The position numbers and the translations under genes are program-made. Shown here piece by piece: positions 40,945-45,880 of a stretch of 45,880 nucleotides of DNA (its first letter is position 1; every line of letters begins with the position of its first letter). The notes under the pieces are model-generated. The model had not been told where the DNA came from. It saw only the letters and a program-made list of their open reading frames with translations, and did no database searches. This DNA comes from Microvirga sp. KLBC 81 (GTDB lineage Bacteria; Pseudomonadota; Alphaproteobacteria; Rhizobiales; Beijerinckiaceae): contig NZ_QDAH01000047.1 of the NCBI RefSeq assembly GCF_003075415.1, positions 1-45,880 of the forward strand. The letters are read 5' to 3'.

Positions 40945-43662
40945 ATGGAAAAGAGCCTCTTTCGATATATATGGACTCACTCAAAGCGCGACCAGCTATT
41001 CATTTGCTTTGTCGTGCTTCTGTCCCAGCCTTTTTATTTCATTTCACTGGACCTTCCTCGCCAGATCGTGAACCAGGTCATCCAAGGTGAGGCCTTCAAG
41101 GATGGAAACGTTACGGCAACCTTCCTGGAACTAGGCTTCGATTGGCCGCAATGGCTGGGCGGCGGGTCCGTACAAATCTTCGAAGGGTTCCAGGTGGGCC
41201 GCATCGGCCTCCTGGTCGGGCTCTCGTGCCTCTTCCTGTTCTTCGTCGTCGTGAACAACGGCTTCAAATATTGGGTCAACGTCTCCAAGGGCGTGCTTGG
41301 AGAGCGGATGCTCAGGCGCATGCGCTTCGATCTGTTCGCGATGCTGCTGCGCTTCACGCCGGAGGCGCTGCGCACCGTCAAATCGTCCGAGACCGCCACC
41401 ATCATCAAGGACGAGGTCGAGCCTATTGGGGGCTTCATCGGGGATGCCTTCATCACACCCGTTCTGCTGGGGCTTCAGGCTTCGACGGCGCTTTTCTTCA
41501 TCATGGTGCAGAACGTCTGGCTCGGCCTCATGGCGCTGGGCGTTATTGCCCTGCAATTCACCATCATTCCCCGGTTGCGGCGCGAGCTTCTGCGTCTCGG
41601 CAAGCAGCGTCAGCTTGCTTCCCGTGAACTCGCGGGGCGCATCGGAGAGGTGCTCGACGGCATCGAGGTCGTTCACGTGCACAACGCCTATGCCTGGGAG
41701 AGAGCGGAAATTGGCAATCGCCTCTTCCGGCTCTTCAACATCCGGCTGAAGATTTACAATCGCAAATTCGCGGTTAAATTCCTCAACAACTTCCTGTCGC
41801 AGGTCACGCCGTTCCTGTTCTACGCAGTGGGTGGTTATTTCGCCCTGCGAGGCACGCTCGATATTGGTCAGCTGGTCGCCGTAATCAGCGCCTATCGCGA
41901 ATTGCCGCCGCCCCTGAAGGAGCTGATCGACTGGGACCAGCAGCGTCTCGACGTGCAGGTGAAATACGATCAGGTCACCCAACACTTCGCGGAAGAGCGG
42001 CTGGGCCCGATGATCGAGGCCAAAGAGGTGGAAGAGGACGCGCCGCTCGTCGGTTCGCTCATGGCCGAAAATCTCTGCCTCAGCGGACCTCATGGAGACA
42101 TGATCATCGACAACGCCTCCTTCTCGCTGGACTTGCCAGCGAAGGTCGCTCTCATCTCCAATGGCAGCCCTGCCGCAAGCATGATGGCTCGCGTCCTGGC
42201 CCGCCGTATTTCAAACTTCGGTGGCCGCATTTGCATCGGCGATCGGGATCTCGCGCAGCTTCCCGCTTCCGTGGCCGGTCGCAGGATCGCCTATGCGGGT
42301 GTGGACCCCATCCTTTTTCCCGGCAGCATTCGCGACAATCTGATCTATGGTCTGCGCCTCAGGCCCGTAGGTCAGTCCGAAGAGGACAGGCGAGAGGCGG
42401 TCCGCCGCCTGGCCGAGGCCGCGAGAACCGGGAACCCTTTCGAGAGCGTCGCCGATCAGTGGATCGATTACCAACGGGTTGGCGTAAGGGACGAGCAGGA
42501 ACTCGACCGGGTGCTGGTGAGCCTTCTGGAAAGGGTCGAGATGGGCGAGGCGATCTACTTGTTCGGTCTTGTGGGCCGGATCGATCCGGAGCGTCATACC
42601 GACCTTGCAGAGCGCCTTGTCGAGGCACGGGGCCGTCTGAGGGAGAATTTCCGGTTGAACGGCATGGCCGATCTCGTCGAGCCCTTCGATATCGATCGCT
42701 ACAACGATCAAGCGACCGTCGCCGAGAACCTCTTGTTCGGCGTTCCGGTCTCAGAAGAATTCATGGGGCGCAATCTGGTCCTGAACCCGCAATTCCGCAG
42801 CGCCATCGATAAGGCGGAGCTGACCGACGATCTCACGACCATGGGTCTCCAGATTGCCGAGACAATGACGGAAATCTTCCAGGGACTGCCTCCGGGGCAC
42901 TCCCTGTTCGCACAGTTTTCCTTCATCGGCGCGGATGAATTGCCAGATTTCCAGGCCATTCTGCGGCGGCGTGCAAGAGGCGCAACCAATCTGAAGCAGG
43001 AGGAGCGCACGCGAATCCTCGCGCTGCCCCTGGCCTATATCGAGGCCCGCCATCGTCTGGGACTTCTGGACGACGACCTTAAGGGACGGATCGTCGAGAC
43101 GCGTAACCTTGTTCGGGAAACCCTCGAAGAGGGATTTGCAACCGGCGTCGAATTCTACGATCCCGAGAAGATCTGCTCGGCGGCGCCTTTGCGGGACAAC
43201 CTTCTGTTCGGCCGGGTCAACTACCAGGTGGCCGATGCTCGGCACCGGGTGGCCGAGGCGATCGCGGCCGTGATCCGGGAGTTCGACCTCCTGGAGGATG
43301 TGCAGCGTATCGGCCTCGACCATGAAGTCGGTACGGCGGGCAGACTCCTGTCGCCGCAGGAGCGCACCAGCGTCAATCTCGTGCGCTGTCTGGTCAAACG
43401 CCCCGACATCATGATCATCGATGGGGCGCTCGCTCCCTTTGACGAGGAACGTGCCGGGAGAATTCTTCAGGCGCTCCTCGACTTTCTCGAACAACAAAGC
43501 CTGTTCATGGTGCTGCCCAATGATCGACAGGCGGCCGCTTTCGATGTTCAGATGCGGCTGAGCGACAGACGTATTGTCATGGAGAAGACGGCTGGTCCGC
43601 AGGGAAGGGCTTCCAAGCCCGAAGCGGAGGCCGCCCAGAGCGTAGCAGGAGAGGTGGCATGA
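40945..43662 (+). CDS. ABC-exporter-like protein with degenerate ATP-binding domain and a large insertion
   Basis: 905 residues from ATG 40945. Residues 1-330 form an exporter membrane domain (FICFVVLLSQPFYFISLDLP, IGLLVGLSCLFLFFVVVNNG, GIEVVHVHNAYAWERAEIGN). The nucleotide-binding part is broken: at the Walker A place (about 400) it reads ISNGSPAASMMAR without GK[ST]; the signature is LSPQERTSVNL (about 802); Walker B is IMIIDGALAPFDEERA with Gly in place of the catalytic Glu; the switch position has LPNDRQ rather than His. Some 340 residues separate the two halves, and the exporter motif SIRDNLIYG (458) recurs as TVAENLLFG (590) and PLRDNLLFG (749). It is unlikely to hydrolyse ATP classically. 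It overlaps the next gene by 4 bp. Confidence 0.85.
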   Translation: MEKSLFRYIWTHSKRDQLFICFVVLLSQPFYFISLDLPRQIVNQVIQGEAFKDGNVTATFLELGFDWPQWLGGGSVQIFEGFQVGRIGLLVGLSCLFLFFVVVNNGFKYWVNVSKGVLGERMLRRMRFDLFAMLLRFTPEALRTVKSSETATIIKDEVEPIGGFIGDAFITPVLLGLQASTALFFIMVQNVWLGLMALGVIALQFTIIPRLRRELLRLGKQRQLASRELAGRIGEVLDGIEVVHVHNAYAWERAEIGNRLFRLFNIRLKIYNRKFAVKFLNNFLSQVTPFLFYAVGGYFALRGTLDIGQLVAVISAYRELPPPLKELIDWDQQRLDVQVKYDQVTQHFAEERLGPMIEAKEVEEDAPLVGSLMAENLCLSGPHGDMIIDNASFSLDLPAKVALISNGSPAASMMARVLARRISNFGGRICIGDRDLAQLPASVAGRRIAYAGVDPILFPGSIRDNLIYGLRLRPVGQSEEDRREAVRRLAEAARTGNPFESVADQWIDYQRVGVRDEQELDRVLVSLLERVEMGEAIYLFGLVGRIDPERHTDLAERLVEARGRLRENFRLNGMADLVEPFDIDRYNDQATVAENLLFGVPVSEEFMGRNLVLNPQFRSAIDKAELTDDLTTMGLQIAETMTEIFQGLPPGHSLFAQFSFIGADELPDFQAILRRRARGATNLKQEERTRILALPLAYIEARHRLGLLDDDLKGRIVETRNLVRETLEEGFATGVEFYDPEKICSAAPLRDNLLFGRVNYQVADARHRVAEAIAAVIREFDLLEDVQRIGLDHEVGTAGRLLSPQERTSVNLVRCLVKRPDIMIIDGALAPFDEERAGRILQALLDFLEQQSLFMVLPNDRQAAAFDVQMRLSDRRIVMEKTAGPQGRASKPEAEAAQSVAGEVA

Positions 43663-44105
43663 CCCTTGAGACCGAGGTTCAGTCCCTGAGACAGGTGCCC
43701 ATGTTCCGGGATATCGATCCGGCAAGGCTCAAGCTTCTCGCCTTCACCAGCGAGCGGGTGCAATTCGCCACTGGCCAGCGATTCTTCTCGCAGGGAGATC
43801 CGTCCGATGCCGCCTATGTGCTCCTCGACGGGCGTGCGAGCGTGCTCCTCAATACCCCGAATGGAGAAATCCAGGTCGCTGAGCTTTCAAGCAATGCCCT
43901 TGTCGGCGAGATGGGCATTTTGTCCGACACGCCCCGTTCCGCAACGATCATGGCCGCCGAGCCGACCACGGCCCTTCGCATCGACAAGCGCGTTTTCCTG
44001 GAGCTTTTGGCCCAGTTCCCCCAGATGTCGCTGGCCGTCATGCGCGAATTGGCGCAGCGCCTCGAGCGCACGAATGCGCAGCTCGTGGCCCAGTCTTCCT
44101 CATGA
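43659..44105 (+). CDS. Cyclic-nucleotide-binding domain protein
   Basis: 148 residues from ATG 43659, overlapping the ABC-like gene as ATGA. Nearly all of it is one cNMP-binding domain: LRQVPMFRDIDPARLKLLAF, FFSQGDPSDAAYVLLDGRAS, and the phosphate cassette VGEMGILSDTPRSATIMA with conserved Glu and Arg. A helical tail (QMSLAVMRELAQRLERTNAQ) follows, but there is no DNA-binding helix-turn-helix, so it is not a Crp-type regulator. Translational coupling suggests that it regulates the ABC-like membrane protein, perhaps in response to a cyclic nucleotide; this is inference. Confidence 0.9.
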   Translation: MTLETEVQSLRQVPMFRDIDPARLKLLAFTSERVQFATGQRFFSQGDPSDAAYVLLDGRASVLLNTPNGEIQVAELSSNALVGEMGILSDTPRSATIMAAEPTTALRIDKRVFLELLAQFPQMSLAVMRELAQRLERTNAQLVAQSSS

Positions 44106-44277
44106 AAACTCTCGGATTTAGGGACTTTTTCCCGGGGAAAGGTGCTCTTTAAGCCCGTGAGATTGCCGTCTTACGGTCAAGCTGTCCGATTCTCGACACA
44201 TCTACCCGTCAACTCTTGTCCCAGAATGACACAAGGGGTGGTTCGGACCCAACCCGAACCTTGCGGGAACAAGTGTG

Positions 44278-45357
44278 ATGCCGAGTAATGCAAGAACGCT
44301 GCTGTGCGCTGTGCCGCAACCTGTTGCGGATCCGCGCCAAGGCGGCCGCGGCCGCCGAACTCTTCGTGTGGCCCTTGCTCTGGGCCTGATGGTTGGATTC
44401 CAGGGGGTGACGGCGGGTCCTGCCGCCGTCGCCACCCTGCCAACCGCAATGGCGGATTACAATCACTCGTCTCCGGTGAAGCCGCTGGTGGCCGATCCCG
44501 TGGCGGTTTCGATGGCCTTTACGCCGGAACTCGGCAAGCAGCCGGGGCTCTTCAAAGCCATCATCGATGGTGCGTTCTCGCTCAAGAAGCGCAAGACGAA
44601 GCCGGAACGGGAGGAGCCTCTCCCGGAGGCCTCCGGCAATCCGGATGAGATCATTCCCTTCAACGGGCGCAACATCCCGCGCTGGCTGGTTCACTCCATC
44701 CTCAAGGCGGCACACGTGACGGGCGTGGACCCGGTCTACATGATGACGCTGGCCGACGTGGAATCGAGCCTCTCGCCCGAGGCCAAGGCTCCGACCTCGT
44801 CCGCCGAGGGCCTGTTCCAGTTCATCGACCGCACCTGGCTCGAGATCGTTGCCATGCACGCCGCAGATTACGGCTTCACCGCCGCAGCCGAGGCCATCCG
44901 CATGATCAGTGGCGAGCCGACCGTAAGCGACAAGGATCGGGAGTGGATCATGAATTTGCGCACCGATCCCTATTTCTCGGCGCTGATGGCGGGCGAACTG
45001 ATCAAGGACGTGGAGCGCGCCCTAATCGCTCAAGGCGAGCGCGAACTCGCCGAAGCCGAGCTCTACCTTGCTCACTTCCTGGGCGCGAAGAGCGCCGTGC
45101 GTTTCCTCGAGGTTCTGGACCGGGACCCGAACATGAAGGCTTCCAAGCTCTTCCCGAAAGCCGCCAAGGCCAATACGGGCCTGTTCATGGAAGGCAAGGG
45201 CCGCAAGCGCCGCCCGGTCACAGTCGCCGAACTCTACAACAAGATCGACTCGAAGATTGTCCGTCGTCTCGACCGCTACGAAGGCATCGGCCCCTATCTC
45301 GCCGAGGTCACGCGTCCGACCGTTGATGTGACGGAGACCAGCGCCGTCACGCAGTGA
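44278..45357 (+). CDS. Lytic transglycosylase (SLT domain)
   Basis: 359 residues from ATG 44278 (GTG 44275 precedes it directly). The Arg-rich start leads into a hydrophobic segment (RVALALGLMVGFQGVTAGPA AVA), a probable signal peptide or anchor. The SLT core lies at about 135-260: ILKAAHVTGVDPVYMMTLAD, then VESSLSPEAKAPTSSAEGLF with the catalytic Glu (VES), and QFIDRTWLEIVAMHAADYGF. AELYLAHFLGAKSAVRFLEV closes the fold. It cleaves peptidoglycan glycan strands in the periplasm. Downstream of the ABC-like / cNMP pair, it might open the wall for a surface glycan, but a 170-bp gap suggests separate transcription. Confidence 0.9.
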   Translation: MPSNARTLLCAVPQPVADPRQGGRGRRTLRVALALGLMVGFQGVTAGPAAVATLPTAMADYNHSSPVKPLVADPVAVSMAFTPELGKQPGLFKAIIDGAFSLKKRKTKPEREEPLPEASGNPDEIIPFNGRNIPRWLVHSILKAAHVTGVDPVYMMTLADVESSLSPEAKAPTSSAEGLFQFIDRTWLEIVAMHAADYGFTAAAEAIRMISGEPTVSDKDREWIMNLRTDPYFSALMAGELIKDVERALIAQGERELAEAELYLAHFLGAKSAVRFLEVLDRDPNMKASKLFPKAAKANTGLFMEGKGRKRRPVTVAELYNKIDSKIVRRLDRYEGIGPYLAEVTRPTVDVTETSAVTQ

Positions 45358-45594
45358 TCAGAACGCCTTGAACGTAATGATCGTGTGCGTGTCGGCAATC
45401 TCGGGGATGGATTGCACGTTCTCGGCAATGAAATGGCCGATATCGACCCCGTCATCCACGTGGAACTTGGCGAGGATGTCGTAATTGCCGGCCGTCGAGT
45501 AGATCTCGGACGCGATCTCCCGGTCGGCGAGGGCGTTGGCAACCGCGTAGGTCTTGCCGAGCTTGCATTTGATCTCGACGAAGAAGGTCTGCAT
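45358..45594 (-). CDS. Stand-alone Lrp/AsnC effector (RAM) domain protein
   Basis: 78 residues from ATG 45594 (MQTFFVEIKCKLGKTYAVAN). The whole protein is the ligand-binding half of Lrp/AsnC regulators: ASEIYSTAGNYDILAKFHVD, then IGHFIAENVQSIPEIADTHT and a final TIITFKAF. No DNA-binding domain is encoded. Such single-domain forms are widespread in alphaproteobacteria; they oligomerise and may bind amino acids or modulate full Lrp proteins, but their role is poorly defined. Its stop codon touches that of the convergent transglycosylase gene. Confidence 0.88.
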   Translation of the reverse strand: MQTFFVEIKCKLGKTYAVANALADREIASEIYSTAGNYDILAKFHVDDGVDIGHFIAENVQSIPEIADTHTIITFKAF

Positions 45595-45689
45595 GGGGCG
45601 CTCCAAAAGGCGTCGGCTTCAAGCAATGATGAAGTAAGGGGAGGTATGGCACGGGACGGCGTCCGCGTGAACATCTCTCCGGCTCGATG

Positions 45690-45880
45690 TCAGACACGCC
45701 CGATGCTGGAATAGGTGAAGCCGTGCTTGTGCATCTCCTCGGGGCGGTAGACGTTGCGCAGGTCCACCACCACGGGCTTGGAGAGGGCTGCCTTCAGCCG
45801 CTTGAGGTCGAGTGCCCGGAACATATCCCATTCGGTGACGATCACCAGCGCATCGGCTCCCTGAGCGCAGCCATAGGCGT
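45690..45880 (-). CDS. UDP-glucose 6-dehydrogenase-like protein, C-terminal end (partial)
   Basis: Only the last 63 codons are in the window; the gene runs off the right edge. ADALVIVTEWDMFRALDLKR, VVVDLRNVYRPEEMHKHGF and the end TYSSIGRV match the UDP-binding C-terminal domain of UDP-glucose/GDP-mannose dehydrogenases, very like Ugd. Such enzymes oxidise UDP-glucose to UDP-glucuronate, a precursor of acidic exopolysaccharides, in line with the nearby glycan genes. Confidence 0.88.
   Translation of the reverse strand, partial: AYGCAQGADALVIVTEWDMFRALDLKRLKAALSKPVVVDLRNVYRPEEMHKHGFTYSSIGRV

Noticed and set aside
1..45880. CRISPR array, rRNA or tRNA genes, replication origin
   Set aside because: No regularly spaced repeats, no rRNA-like or cloverleaf sequences and no DnaA-box clusters were seen when reading both strands.

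Overview
The window looks like chromosomal DNA of an alphaproteobacterium of the Hyphomicrobiales (Rhizobiales), most plausibly Methylobacteriaceae such as Microvirga. This is inferred from the phyR / nepR-ecfG general stress response (GSR) locus, GGAAC-N16/17-CGTT promoters, the style of the intergenic inverted repeats, the high GC of most genes and the gene families present. No rRNA, tRNA or CRISPR array was seen.

Layout. (1) 1-7.3 kb is an accessory surface-polysaccharide region: a secreted RTX protein with a probable carbohydrate-active N-terminus, an ABC-2 polysaccharide exporter pair, a rhamnan-synthesis F-type protein, and between them a mosaic of two decayed insertion sequences (IS630 and IS3 families). 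(2) 7.3-12.5 kb holds small or eroded genes: an HNH endonuclease with a partner, two aldose-1-epimerase-like paralogues, two unknown proteins, a ManC protein reduced to its C-terminal part, and a cluster of inverted repeats. (3) 12.6-16 kb is housekeeping-like: a thioredoxin-reductase-like flavoprotein, an esterase and a uracil/xanthine permease.

(4) 16-22.7 kb is the most striking part, a compact general stress response island. The regulators PhyR, NepR and EcfG sit in the middle. I found eleven EcfG-type promoters by eye. Nine stand in front of protein genes: an SDR oxidoreductase, three small membrane or unknown proteins, a PRC-barrel protein, a KGG protein, phyR, nepR-ecfG and a secreted unknown. 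The other two stand in front of short minus-strand transcripts that contain a C-rich hairpin and end in a Rho-independent terminator. These two predicted small RNAs share an identical 13-nt segment just before the terminator and look like a paralogous pair of stress-induced sRNAs.

(5) 23-28.3 kb: HIT protein, GlpD, an MFS transporter and a RhlE-type DEAD-box helicase. (6) 28.3-40.8 kb is one long minus-strand gene string with mostly overlapping starts and stops. It runs from four glycosyltransferase-type proteins (one fused to a polysaccharide-deacetylase-like domain) through a complete peptide-type ABC importer to an FkbM methyltransferase. (7) Divergent from it, 40.9-44.1 kb encodes a 905-residue ABC-exporter-like protein whose nucleotide-binding motifs are broken, overlapped by a cyclic-nucleotide-binding-domain protein. 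A lytic transglycosylase, a stand-alone Lrp/AsnC effector domain and the end of a UDP-glucose dehydrogenase-like gene close the window.

Starts were chosen from visible ribosome-binding sites, overlaps with upstream stops and alignment between paralogues. All functional names come from motif recognition by eye; no database search was run.
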